Shown: positions 33,770 through 44,965 of the stretch, piece by piece
Layout: every line of letters starts with the position of its first letter
How positions within the stretch are numbered: the stretch's first letter is position 1
From: Escallonia rubra
Lineage: Eukaryota > Streptophyta > Magnoliopsida > Escalloniales > Escalloniaceae
Assembly (NCBI GenBank): GCA_033065855.1
Contig: JAVXUO010001077.1
Location: forward strand, 1 to 64,000
DNA: 64,000 nucleotides
Reading direction: 5' to 3'
The notes under the pieces: generated by a model
Seen by the model: the letters and a program-made list of their open reading frames with translations, nothing else
Databases searched by the model: none
Told to the model about the DNA's origin: nothing
Made by a program: the position numbers and the translations under genes

Positions 33770-34160
33770 TAGCTTTGTGGTAACGAGCCTATCCCGCTGT
33801 GAGGGGTCCTCGTGCCAGAGCCCCCCGTGATTGTGACGTCGATGGATTTATGGTAATGAGCCCATCCCATGGTGGCGATGACTTTGTGGTAATGAGTCCA
33901 TCCCGTTGCGAGGGGCCCTCGTGCCGGAGCCCCTCGTGATTGTGACGGTGATGGCTTTATGGTAATGAGCCCATCCCATGGCGGCGATGACTTTGTGGTA
34001 ATGAGTCCATCCCGCTGCGAGGGGTCCTCGTGCCGGAGCCCCGCGTGATTGTGACGACGATGGCTTTATGGTAATGAGCTCATCCCATGGCGGCGATGAC
34101 TTTGTGGTAATGAGTCCATCCCGCTGCGAGGGGTCCTTGTGCAGGAGCACTACGAGCATA
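33770..34160. repeat. 109-bp minisatellite in the 5' LTR
   Basis: Four units; ACTTTGTGGTAATGAGTCCA recurs at about 33881, 33990 and 34099 with exact 109-bp steps, after a diverged first unit at 33770. The array ends in a C-run at 34160-34173, as the other array begins beside a C-run (17403-17415). Confidence 0.85.
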
Positions 34161-34479
34161 CCCCCCCCCCCCCGAGAAAATTGTAACATGATTGTGGCGC
34201 GTGGGCGCGGCAACTACCATCGCGAGACAATACCTGGTGCTGGGGCACGTCATGAAAGTGGAACAGCGCATGGGCATGGCGATGAGTTGTTAAAGAGCGT
34301 GCAGGTGATAGTTGTTATGGAGACGGTACCCAGATGACAATGCACGACCGCGAGTGATGGTTGTCGCGACAACGACGCGGGGGCGACAATGAGCATCATG
34401 CGACCACTGGTGGTGAGTGAGCACTGTAGAGAGTGCATTGAGTGAGATGTCAGAGGGGTCAGCCGCCTTCCCCCCCCAA

Positions 34480-34655
34480 GACAAGGGTGGCCGACCCCTT
34501 TTTGAATAGGGTGGCCGACCCCTTCTTTAAGGAGGTGGCTGACCCCTCTTTAAAGAGGGTGGCCGACCCCCCTTTAAAGAGGGTGGCCGACCCCTCTTTA
34601 AAGAGGGTGGTCGACCCCCTCTTTAAGGGGGTGGCCGACCCCCTCAAGGGACTTG
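34480..34655. repeat. 24-bp tandem repeat in the 5' LTR
   Basis: About seven units of GTGGCCGACCCC-TTTAAAGAGG with variable C-runs. The same array as 18010-18200. Confidence 0.85.
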
Positions 34656-36309
34656 CGCTCTTCCAAGCAACGTTAGCGACAGAAAACCCGATTGCCTGTG
34701 AATGTTCGAAGGGAGATACACTTTGACCGTTGAATAATTGACTGGTGAATAGGTGATGTGTCGCGCAAAATGGGTCCCTTAGCGGGCCCTGGGGTACGAT
34801 CCGAATAGGTTAGGAACACTAGATTGTCACCCTAACACCCACTACACTTGCTCCATCTTCTTCCTACACTAATACGTTTGCACTGCAATTTGCACCCATA
34901 AATTCATAGTTTCCCCATTCCCCTACGCTCCCTCACAAACTACAAAAAACTCAACACACATGTACACACGTCACGGCTGCAAACACAGCAGCCTGTGGCT
35001 GTCTACACCATGCTCACACGGTCCAAACAAAACACACTTTTCACACACTCGGCAGCCCACATTCCCCTTCCCTTTTACCACTATACTCCCCACACAAGAA
35101 CCACATACAGTGCACACTAAATCTGCCCAGCAGTATGTCCTTTCTCTCTCTCTTGGATGCACTCAATTATGCTTGTAACCAGCCATGGCAGCCATACAAA
35201 CACAGCCATGGCAGTCCCTCCATGGTTGTCCCCTTCCCTTCGTCCCTTTTTCGCACACAGCACACCACGTCTTCACACACACTGCACCATCACTTCCCCT
35301 TTCTCACTTGCGCACACACACATTCATCCCACACATACATGCTGCCCAAGGCAGCCTCTCCCCTTCTTCACGCCCTTACACATAGGTGTCAACCATCCAC
35401 ACCCATTAAAATGCACACAGTACATAACCAAAACTCACGCATCCCCCCTCCCCCCCCCCCTTCCCCGGGTTTTTTACACATACGGTACACACACTTCAAA
35501 CATCACGCAACACGCATAACCCATTACCCACTTTCCGGTGTTCTACGGCTACCTCAGCCACTCCTTCTCTCACGGCAGCCATATACCCATTTTTACCAAT
35601 ACACACACAACACTGCAACTGCAATTACAACAACCCATTTATGAACTTAGCGAATTTACATGAATATATACACATAAATCATAATCTAAAAGCCATTTAC
35701 CGAGACAACTTCGCCGGAAACTTTCTTCACGATTGCTCTCTCTATCTCTCTGTCATGGATCAGAAAATAATGAGGGAAGGCTAGCTAGGGTCGGCTGCTC
35801 TCTACAGTACACTGAAAACCCTAACTTGAGAATTATCACAAAACCCCTTTGCACTATTCTTTTTGTCGCTAAATTTTTCATGCCCGGACTTTATTATCGC
35901 GACATGGTCTAAAATAAATATGTATGACAATTTATGCGCTACAAAAATTGCTAACGCGTTATTACACTATCTCGTTTCACAAATCGTCGCTAATAATAAG
36001 CGCACCGATATTCAAAATAATTGTCGCTAATTTTTTTTTAAAATGCCGTTAACACTAATTGTCGCTTAAGACCTCCATTAATATCAATAATATCTTATAT
36101 CGTTAAATTATAACTCATGATTTTAAATTGTCACTAAAGATCATAACTTATGATTTTAAATTGTCCCCAACTTTGTCACTATAAGCTGCTCAGAAATAAT
36201 ATACAATTGCTAGGTAATAGTTCGTCGCTAAAAGTTTTAAGTTGTTAAAAGTATTTTTAGGGTTCAGGGTATTACATAATGTATAACAAGGCAATAAAAG
36301 TGGTACATA

Positions 36310-36993
36310 TTCTTCTTCCTCCCGTGAGCTGGATGTTCGGCCTAGGGTATGCGGAATTGCATTGATGCTCGTCGCGTTTTTACTGTTTAACTTTGCCTCA
36401 TCCTGCAATTTAAAGCACATTAATTAATAGATTTCAAATAAAAACTTGAATTACGTAAATAAATCTAAGTTGAGTGAATACTATAACTTCTTCACGTTGC
36501 CAATAGCTCGCCAAGGTTTGCCACTGCAGCCAATCTGCCCTTTTTTAGCTGCAACAAGTGCATTTGAAGCTGGTATATCATCCGGCTTGAAGAATTTCTT
36601 TTTTAGCGAGTATTTCTAATCTTTCCAACGGGTGTTAAGAGTACACATTATAGCAATTTTTGCAAGAGGATTATTCATTGTGAATATCTTATGTACCACA
36701 AGTACAATAGCATCAAAAAATTTCAAATAGCTTAAAACAAATTTAGGAAATGCATAACTTAATAATACCTCAATCTCCTCCCAAGCCTTTTCTTTGTCCT
36801 CCTCTGGAACATCAGCCCACTTGGTGTAATTAATTGGTAACAGCTTGCACGAACGTGCCACACAACCTATAAAAGTACCAAGCTCATGAAATGCACTAGT
36901 ATTACCATGACCCCAATTGTCATAGCCTACATATTTTTGCGTCTCCCTCGCCCATATTTCAGCCCTTTTAGTGGGGCCTCACTTTTTTGATGA
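36310..36993 (-). pseudogene. CACTA Transposase_24 (TnpA-like) gene, 5' exons
   Basis: Three minus-strand exons. About 36993-36784 reads KK, stop, GPTKRAEIW (the family's RGPTK with Arg codon turned to stop), then CKLLPINYTKWADVPEEDKE and KAWEEIE. About 36690-36515 reads MNNPLAKIAIMCTLNTRWKD, stop (Trp position), KYSLKKKFFKPDDIP. About 36412-36317 reads DEAKLNSKNATSINAIPHTL and GRTSSSREEEEY, equivalent to the N-K-HTTGSKSFA region of the family. Acceptors TTGCAG precede the first and third. The family is the Ptta/En/Spm Transposase_24 proteins that bind CACTA subterminal repeats. The remaining exons are at 13855-14270; the solo LTR sits in the intron just after the third exon. Confidence 0.78.
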
Positions 36994-37140
36994 ACTAGAA
37001 CCTGCAAGAAAAGAACATATCCCAAGAAATTAGACTGGCCATTAGTCTAACATCAGACATACTGCATGATATACACATATTCACCACAGGAAAGTCCCTA
37101 AGTGTGGTCATGGAGACATATTGCTTGGTTGCAAATTAAA

Positions 37141-37576
37141 CAATCATGTTCTTGATCACAGGCATGAATCTCGTACAGTCACACAAAAGGCATTAGAAAT
37201 CAATCTATCTATGGATTACTCATTGACGTATTGGTTGAGGTATTCTAACATTTGGCAGGGAAAGAGTTCCTCATAAATCCAGTGAAAGGTATTCAGATGT
37301 TGTTGGGTTGAATCCCCATAACACATGTGGAGGATGTGTGTCGTGCCCACATATTAGACAATCATGTTCTTGATCACAGGTATGAATCTCGTACATTCAC
37401 ACAAAAGGCATTAGAAATCAATCTATCTATGGATTACTCATTGACGAATTGATTGAGGAATTCTAACATTTGGCAGGGAAAGAGTTCCTCATAAATCCAG
37501 TGAAAGGTATGCAGATGTTGTTGGGTTGAATCCCCATAACACATGTGGAGGATGTGTGTCGTGCCCACATATTTGT
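37141..37576. repeat. 218-bp tandem duplication in the CACTA interior
   Basis: Two head-to-tail copies (37141-37358, 37359-37576) starting CAATCATGTTCTTGATCACA and ending GTGTGTCGTGCCCACATATT, with only about ten differences. On the minus strand both read a short frame with TTHILHMCYGDSTQQHLHTF, which I do not recognise. Confidence 0.9.
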
Positions 37577-39724
37577 GGCGGATATATAAAGATATAATTT
37601 CATTATAAAGTATGATCTTGTCATTAATTAAATCCAAACTATCTTGACTCAAGTCATTTAAATTAAATTAATTTTGTTGCTTTGCCAGACAAAAGATAGA
37701 CGAGCCACTGATTTAATTTTTCATCTATGTATGAACAACTTTTTGTATGTCACGTGTCTTCCTTTTCTGAAACATTTCATTATAGAAGGGAATTCTACAG
37801 TAACATACAATTCTCTGTTGGGGAGGCATTACACAACATGCCTAGACATATCCCACCACCCTTGAAAACAAAACCTAGTAAAATTTCTCATGCAGCTTCC
37901 ATTTTAGACTTCTAACCCATTTGGTGCAAACTACGAGGGCAGCATGAGAGGCAATTTTGAGACGGCAGAAGAAGAAAAATAAATCCAATTATGGTGTTTG
38001 TACTAAATTAGAATTAGAAACACAGCCAAGCAATAACCAGTGTTGACCTTGAACCAGCCTAGTAAAGCTCTTTGGGGATCAAGATGAGTGGTCCATCCAC
38101 TCTGAGGGAGGTCAAGATGACCATCCATCAACTTACAGTGCTATCAGGGCTCGATTGGAGAGGGTCTTGTAAGCGGTGTCTTTTGGTTACACTCACGAAG
38201 TTCTGTGACGTAGTACCGAGAGACCTAAGATCTATTCGCCCGTGCACCAGGACATGCGAGGGGAGGTACCCAAATAACAAAAATCAAAATTGAGGTGTAT
38301 GGAAGTGTCATGGTGCGGAGAAATGTTTGATCCTTGATAGATAATGGTGCTAAGATCTTCCAAATTGAGGATTGATAATCATCAAATAGTTCAATCTCTT
38401 TATATCTTTATGTTTCTCCATAATGATCCTTCCTCCTTTTCATTTCATGAAATCAAGCCGAACATCAAGTTTCAATTTATACCTATGAATATCATGCGCA
38501 AAGTTGCAACAAACTAGTGATAAGTAACACCAACTTACCTCGGAAGCACAAATCAGCAGAGATGATTAAGAGCTATTGCTGGTGTTCCACACTACACATC
38601 AAATGATAAAGGTCAGAGAAAGATTAGAAGATTGAAAAACTGAAAATTGAACTAGAGAAAGCCTGAATTTTAAAGCTGTTCAAATTCAGTCATATGGACA
38701 TAGCTCAAGCAACTTCTATGAGAATACACAATGGGTGAATTATGTAGGTCCCAATTTGCGATAGCTTCTGCAAAAATTTTATACTCTTTGACTTTTATGG
38801 AACATCTAGACACTGAATTGAACTCAAATAGTCAATACATAACGAATATGTGATGCTTGACAATCCAACCTAGCTCAAAAACAATTGTGTACACTCAACA
38901 CTAACATGTTCAAACTTTGTTGTACGCATTTGCAAAATTTCAAAAGCCATTTGAGGGTGTATTCATATCTCAAAATGCAAACAATGTCGAAGCCAGCTTT
39001 CAGGCACTATCTAAAGCATACTAAAAAGAAATTCTGTGAAGATCAATGTGTTTACAAAAGAGGCAAAACAATGGCAAAAGGCTTAATTTTGCTCGGAAAT
39101 ACGAAATTTAAGTAGCTAAAAATCTGACCTAGTAGAATGTTTGTATGATTTGACCCAAGAAATTAAAAATTAGAGATGGTGAGGGAGAGGGAGAGAACCA
39201 GAACGGAAATTTTGTGTGTGCGTGTTTGGGTGCGTGTGCGTATCTGTGTAATAGTGCGTGCGTCTGGTGTTTCTATGTGTGTGCGTCTGTTGTGTGAGTG
39301 TGTTTCATAGAGGGGGAGATCAAGAGATAGAACCGAGAGAGGGAGATCAAGAGTCGAGTTTAGGAAGTAATCTGATTGCTTTTGCGTCCGGAGATTGTGT
39401 TTACGTCTGATTATTTGCGATCGGTGATTGTGCTTTTGCATCTGATTATAGAACCGAGAAAGGGAGATCGAGAGCCGAGGTGTGTGTTTATGTGCGTCTG
39501 ATGTGTGTGAGTGTTTGTCTGTGTATCAGAGGGAAGAAGAGCAGAACCAGAGAGCCGATAGTCCGGTTGGGGGAGGTAACCTGATTACGTGAGTTCGAGT
39601 AATACAGATGGAATGCAAAAAAGTAAGAGTGTCATACCGCTGCCTAAAACTTTCTTAGCTATTATATTGGGTTTCAATTGGCACTGAGAATTTGCAGGCT
39701 TTTGGAGCGTAAAGTTTCAGCCGC
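37577..39724. other. CACTA right-side internal sequence
   Basis: AT-rich with no supported gene. The part 39170-39560 is a GT- and GAGA-rich tract (GTGTGTGCGTGTTTGGGTGC; repeated ACCGAGA-AGGGAGATC-AGAG). Since the Transposase_24 gene runs leftwards from here, this would be its 5' leader and promoter region; that is inference. Confidence 0.45.
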
Positions 39725-39907
39725 GCTTAAGTCGCGAGCAAATTTTTTATGAGCTACGGCAGCGATTCACAGTAGTCGCTGCTGTATACCCTCTATACCA
39801 ACGACTTTTATGGCCGCTGCTATAAACCACTGCTATATATAATATGTGCCAACAGTTTTTTGGGCTGCTACTATAGAGCACTACTATATGGCATTTTTCT
39901 TGTAGTG
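39725..39907. repeat. CACTA right terminal and subterminal repeats
   Basis: GTCGCTGCTGTATA, GGCCGCTGCTATAAACCACT, GCTGCTACTATAGAGCACTA and a final TTTTCTTGTAGTG mirror the left end. Confidence 0.82.
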
Positions 39908-39973
39908 TTATAGAACACTCAAATCCAGCAAGTATTGAATGAGATATGCATGTTTAAAGATCAACATAAGATC

Positions 39974-40795
39974 TGTCCATATTTTTCTAATCAAATTCTA
40001 ACACTCCATAAGCATATAACACACCATATATACACACTAACAATGAGTAAGACCATGTTCAAAGTTGCCCATATGTAAAACTCCACCTTTGACAAGATTA
40101 GGGTGTTGAACTTATCAAGAACTCCCTCTTTTGTCAAGAAGAGAACATCCAACCATCAATGTTTACTAATCTGAAAATTCTCTCCTTCTTCAAGCTCTCA
40201 AACCTCATCTCTAGTTTTTCTACAAGTAGGCATCTCCCCTCTCTCTTCTCTTTTTGTTTCTAGTTCAAAAGGTAGAAGACATGAGTCACTAAAGTTTAGA
40301 GAAATCTGCTGAGTTTTCTCCCTATAGAATTCAATGGTATTAGACCCCTTTCAAGTCTTACCAATAAGAACATGACAACCCAAATCAATTTTTAGACTTA
40401 ATAAGCTTAATTAGTACTAGTTAACCTAGATTAGTAACTAAGTAATCACAATTACCTTAATCAAGATTAGGGCAAACTAATCAAGATTAGGGCAAACTAA
40501 TCAAGCTTAGTCACTAACTAATCACGATTAACCTTGACTAATCCAGATTAGCATAATCACGATAAGGCTTAACTAATCATGCTTAAGACCAACTAATCAG
40601 GATTACGAATAAGCTAATCCACCAACTTGAGGTGATTCAATGCCAACACAAGCATACAACTTGTTCTACATAAATAGGTCACGAATACCACTCATATAAT
40701 GCATAAGATCTTTCAATTAAGAAATATATCACGTTACATGCATAATAACAAACATTAAATGAAGTTTACAGGTACGTTAAACTAAGGTCTTCACA
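39974..40795 (-). repeat. 3' LTR of the third gypsy element (minus)
   Basis: In the minus sense it starts TGTGAAGACCTTAGTTTAAC at 40795, directly after the polypurine tract ATGGAGGGGTAGG (40796-40808). The other end is not certain. Homology to the 187-bp tandem unit that flanks the CACTA element stops near 39975, where the plus strand reads TGTCCATA, so the LTR may be about 820 bp. Confidence 0.5.
40400..40620. repeat. Degenerate ACTAATCA-GATTAGG tandem repeats
   Basis: About ten copies of a 19-22 bp unit such as ACTAATCAAGATTAGGGCAA. Two adjacent copies are perfect; others are diverged and some are partly palindromic (AATC/GATT). Confidence 0.75.
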
Positions 40796-40839
40796 CCTAC
40801 CCCTCCATAAAAGAATTTAATCCCTAAATTCATACCTCA

Positions 40840-43067
40840 CTAAGGAAAAAGATGGGGATACTTCTCTCTGATTTCAGCCTCTCTCTCCCATGTAGCTGCT
40901 TCAATTCCATGGTGTTCCCATAACACCTTAACAAGTGGTATGTTCCTATTCCGTAGTGCTTGTTCCTTTCGGTCCAAAATCTAAATTGATTGCTCAACAT
41001 AAGAGAAGTCACTCTGAATTTGAATTGGTTCATGATGCAATATATGTGAAGGATCAGGTTCATACTTCCACAACATATATACGTGGAAAACATCATGTAT
41101 ATCAGCTATCAATGGTGGCAATGCAACCCGATATGCTACTGAACTAATCCGTTCCAAAATTTCAAAGGGACCAATGTGGCGCGGTGCCAGATTTCTTTTC
41201 TTTCCAAACCTGGTAACCTCTTTAGAAGGTGAAACACGTAGAAATACATGATCTCATATAGCAAATTCCAAATTTCTTCTTCTTTTACCTGCATAACTTT
41301 TCTTTCTACTCCTAGTCATTAACAGATTATCACGGATCACCTTGATTGTTTATGTGGTTTCTTGCTCTAATTCAGGTCCAAGTAACTGTCTTTCACCAAC
41401 TTCATTCCAACAAACTGGAGATCTACACTTCGGCCATAAAGAGCTTCAAATTGTGCCATTTCAACGCTAGAGTGTTAGCTGTTATTGTAAGAAAACTCCA
41501 CAAGTGGCAGTGGTCATCCCAGTTACCTTTCAATTCCATAGTACATTCTCGTAACATATCCTCCAAGGTCTGAATTGTTCTTTTGCTTTGACCATTTGTT
41601 TGTGGATGGAAAGATGTGCTAAAAGCAAGTTTAATTCACATTGCATCTTAAAAAGCTTTCTGAAACCTCGAAGTAAAATGAGGATCTCGTTCTGAAATAA
41701 TGCCTATCGGTACTCCATGGAATCTAACAATATCTTCTATTTATATACGTGCCAACTTCTTTAAGGTGTAAGTCATAATTGTAGCAAGAAAGTGAGCAGA
41801 TTTAGTAAGTCTATCAACAATCACCCAAATAGCATCATGTCCATTTCGAGTTCGAGGTAAACCTAATACAAAGTCCATGGTAATATACTCTCATTTCCAT
41901 TCGGGCACGAACAACGGTTAAAGTAACCTAACTGGTTTGTGATGTTCAAACTTAAAGCCACATATCTCTTCATGTTACTCCACTAATAACTAGATTTCAG
42001 ATCCTTATGCATTTTAGTATTTCTGGGGTGGATAGAATACTTGGACTGATTTGCTTCTTCCATTATCTCTCGTCTCAAACTAGCATCATTCAGAACATAC
42101 ATTCTCTAGCAACTCAGAGCAAACCATCACTGTGCAATGTAAAATCTGATTTAGAACTCAAACCTTTCAAAATAGCTTGTACTTCTGGATCTCGTGCTTG
42201 TGCTTCTCTAATCCTATCTATCAAAATAGGCTGCACCCTAATTTTAACAATTTGTCTTAAGTGGTCGAGGCTTCCAAACATATGCATTTTCTAACAATTT
42301 CCATTCTTTTATCATCAAGTGTGCAACCATAACTTTTCTACTCAATGCATCAGCAACCACGTTAGCTTTGCCCGGATGATATTGGATATTGCAATTATAA
42401 TATTTTAGAAGTTTCATCCATATACGTTGCCTCATATTAAGCTCTTTCTGTGAAAATAAATACCTTAAGCTCTTATAGTCTGTGTACACTTCAAATGCTG
42501 CCCTATACAAGAAATAATGTCATTTATGCAAGACAAATACAATTGCCGCCAATTCCAAATCATGTGTAGGATAGTTTTGCTCATATTTTAGCTTCCTTGA
42601 AGCATAGGCTATTACATTTCCCCACTGCATTAAAACAAAATTCAAACCAACATGTGAGGCATCACTGATGATTATAAGGTTATTATTACCTTCCGGTAGA
42701 GTTAGAATAGGGGCTGAAATTGATCGTTGCTTCAATTCTTAGAAACTAGCCTCACACTTTGTATCCCAAACAAACTTCACTAATTTTTTACTAATCTTTG
42801 TTAATGGACTTGAAATCATTGAAAAATTTTCCACAAATCTATGGTAATACACTGTCAGTCCCAAAAAGCTACGAACCTCTTTCACAGTTGCCGGTCTTTG
42901 CCAATTTACAACCACTTCAATATTTACCGGATCCACGGATACACCTGCACTAGATACAATATGTCCCAAAAATCTAACTTGCTCGAGCCAAAATCCACAT
43001 TTGCTAAACTTTGCATAAAATTTCTTTTCACGTAAAACTTACAACACTATCTGCAGATGGTACTCAT
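40840..43067 (-). pseudogene. Ty3/gypsy pol, RT end to C-terminus (third gypsy element)
   Basis: Minus strand. From the right: end of RT (REKKFYAKFSKCGFW, FLGHIVSSAGVSVDPVNIEV, VRSFLGLTVYYHRFVENFS), RNase H (42735-42244; [56 protein letters not shown]), then integrase core in several frames ([10 protein letters not shown] near 41800, FHPQTNGQSKRTIQTLEDML near 41600) and the tail (GKKRNLAPRHIGPFEILERI, PLVKVLWEHHGIEAATWERE). Stop TAG at 40840-40842. It has frameshifts and stops. Gag, protease and most of RT are absent because the sequence is cut at 43067/43068 by LTR-like DNA. Wording fits the Tekay/Del group. Confidence 0.85.
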
Positions 43068-44965
43068 TGCGACACCCTCAACCCTGGTGACATCATTAGG
43101 CTGAGTTATCGATTATAATCAAAATCAACCATGTGCAGAATACAGAGCAACTACACCTTCATACCTCGTTAAACGCTCTAAAATGAGTCCTTACAAAAAA
43201 CTTCTTACAAACATACATCATACTGCAGCGGAAGACTTTTAAGTCCTTAAACAACATATACATTTATAATATAATACACGACTGTAGTCGTGTAACTCCT
43301 ACCAACTTATCTCGCAGCTCAATCTTTGTCTTACCATTTCTCGCTTGTCTCACCTCACTCAACTTATCCCATTGCTCAACTTTTCTAGCTTGTTTCCTTT
43401 CCCTTCCTAGAGAGTTCTCATTTGTCAACCTTATAGCCCGCACAACACAACATAAGGAATGAGCACAAATCACCCAGTAAAGACAACACGTAGAGTATCG
43501 TGTATAAGTAATTCGAGAGACTCAAAGGAATAATAATCATCTCAACGATAACAATGAATCAAGAGTACACAATAAATTTCAGCAACAACATAATTTTTCA
43601 AATGATAATTTTTCTTTCGTTAGATTGAGCGGCTTCAAGGCCCAACAGAACAACATTATTGCCACCTCCTCATGGACAAGACTGACTGACGGACTGACCG
43701 ACTATGCAAGTGAACACTAAAATAGGGAATTGCAAAAATAAACATCAATGAAATACAAGTCATTAAAATCATTAACATCATAACAAAATCAAATGCAATG
43801 CAACTCAGACACGACGGACTCTGCACGCCATACATCCTCTTTGCTAATGATCATATTTCACAGGCCACCCTCTTCACTTTTTATGTCCCATTATACGGGA
43901 TGTTCATTACAGTCTCAATAATCAAAAGAGACGTTGTCATCAAGAAGGGAACTCAGAAAGGGTGTCTGTCCTAACCACGTTACAACTGAAACAACAAGGC
44001 TTCATCAGCGAGGCGGGCTAAGGAAAAATATTCCACCTTATGTCCTCAATAGCGCAACCCAAACGACAGATACCAGGTCAAAAGATCGACCGATGTTTCA
44101 AACATAACATAGATTTAACAAAAGCATCATTAATAGGGCGGACTCGGGAGAAATTTAACCACAAGTCCTCAACAATGCTCTTAAATAGGAGGAATATACG
44201 TCATTAATAATTACCGACTTCTGATAACCACTACACAACAGTCTCTACATAACATCATCAAACAACGACAGGGAGGACTTGGGATAAATTTGCCACGAGC
44301 CCAAAATAACATTCTTAAATATGAGAAATGTCAACTATCAATAAATGCCGACATTACACCACAACAACACATCATCTCTACGTAACATCATTAATCAACG
44401 ACATGGCAGAATCGGAATAAATTTAACCACAAGTTCTCAACAACATTCATAACCAAGAGAAGTATCGGCTATCAATAATTGCCGACATCCCACAACAACC
44501 GCACAGCAACCCCTACGCAACATCATCACCAATGTCAGGTATGCTAATTGAATCGAATCATAGCATACTAGGACACGAATTATTCTTACCAAACTTCATC
44601 AATGGGGCGGACTAAGGAAAATTATTCTACTTAAGTCCTTAACAACATAATTCAAATAAACGAATACCGGTCACAATGACTACTGGTGTCGAATCATAAT
44701 AATAAAAGTCTAACAAAAACATCATTAACATGGCATGCTAATCGAAACAATGAATTAACATATCAGAATCGCATTGTCCTTACCTCATTGGATTTTAACT
44801 GAAGTAACTCGCAACCTCTGATCAAAACAAGCGACATCACCTAGTCAAATAATACTCTGCTCGTTAGACATCATTCAAATTGAATATGACCAAAATACAC
44901 ATTTAAAGAAAATTTAATCTGCTAATTTAGAGTTCATATGAGCTCGGTACGACCAAATGAGACAA
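43068..44965. repeat. LTR-like segment with tandem repeats
   Basis: It interrupts the gypsy RT at 43068 with TGCGACACCCTCAACCC, which in the minus sense looks like an LTR end (GGGTTGAGGGTGTCGCA). The other side is cut by a plus-strand LTR at 44966. Between about 43970 and 44700, four to five units of about 125-135 bp share GGGCGGACT-GG, AAATTTAACCACAAGTCCTC and ATCAATAATTGCCGACAT. No coding sequence. I cannot close the element. Confidence 0.5.

Larger units (their letters stand above)
16643..34770 (-). mobile_element. Tat-lineage Ty3/gypsy retrotransposon with antisense PMD gene
   Basis: An 18.1-kb element inserted in the solo LTR, flanked by TGGGT (16638-16642 and 34771-34775). LTRs of about 1.68 kb (16643-18319 and 33079-34770) start/end with TGCGCGACACATCACC and GCCTTGCTCTCA in the minus sense. 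Between them, minus strand: gag, protease, RT, RNase H, archaeal-type RNase H, integrase. This order and the double RNase H define the Tat lineage. Between integrase and the 3' LTR there is a convergent plus-strand gene of the plant mobile domain family, disrupted by a hAT insertion. All genes carry stops or frameshifts, so the element is dead. LTR copies differ by scattered substitutions and indels, so the insertion is not recent. Confidence 0.85.
33079..34770 (-). repeat. Tat element 5' LTR
   Basis: Pairs with 16643-18319 over its whole length. It contains the 109-bp array at about 33770-34160 and the 24-bp array at about 34480-34655, in the same order as the other LTR. Minus-sense start TGCGCGACAC at about 34767. 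Confidence 0.85.
14347..36276 (-). mobile_element. Solo LTR of a gypsy element (minus), opened by a nested element
   Basis: In the minus sense the LTR starts TGTAATACCCTGAACC (at 36276) and ends TTCGGGTCGTGACA (at 14347), both typical of plant Ty3/gypsy LTRs. It is flanked by the 5-bp TSD TAATG (14342-14346 and 36277-36281). Only one LTR start and one LTR end are present and in single-LTR order. The 21.9-kb span therefore reads as one LTR of about 3.8 kb (14347-16642 plus 34776-36276) opened by the Tat element at 16643-34770. A solo LTR is the usual product of recombination between two LTRs. The LTR lies in an intron of the CACTA gene. The plus-strand open frames at 34960-35644 are low-complexity CA-rich reading and not genes. 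Confidence 0.78.
10607..39907. mobile_element. Composite CACTA (En/Spm) transposon with nested insertions
   Basis: Left end CACTACAAGAAAA (10607-10619) and right end TTTTCTTGTAGTG (to 39907) are the inverted termini of the CACTA superfamily. Both ends have dense subterminal repeats of the GCTGCTATAG / GCCGCTGCTATA type. The sequence TTATAG directly flanks both ends (10601-10606, 39908-39913). The usual CACTA TSD is 3 bp, so a 6-bp repeat is unusual. The 29.3-kb span contains a MULE-like element (10988-12121) and a solo LTR (14347-36276) that itself holds a Tat retrotransposon and a hAT. Subtracting these leaves roughly 6.2 kb of CACTA sequence with a minus-strand Transposase_24 gene. I see no TNP2-type catalytic transposase, so the element looks non-autonomous. 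Confidence 0.88.

Noticed and set aside
35135..35644. 169-codon Ser/Pro/His-rich frame and two overlapping ones
   Set aside because: CA/CCT-rich low-complexity part of the solo LTR, antisense to the LTR's own orientation; no domain.
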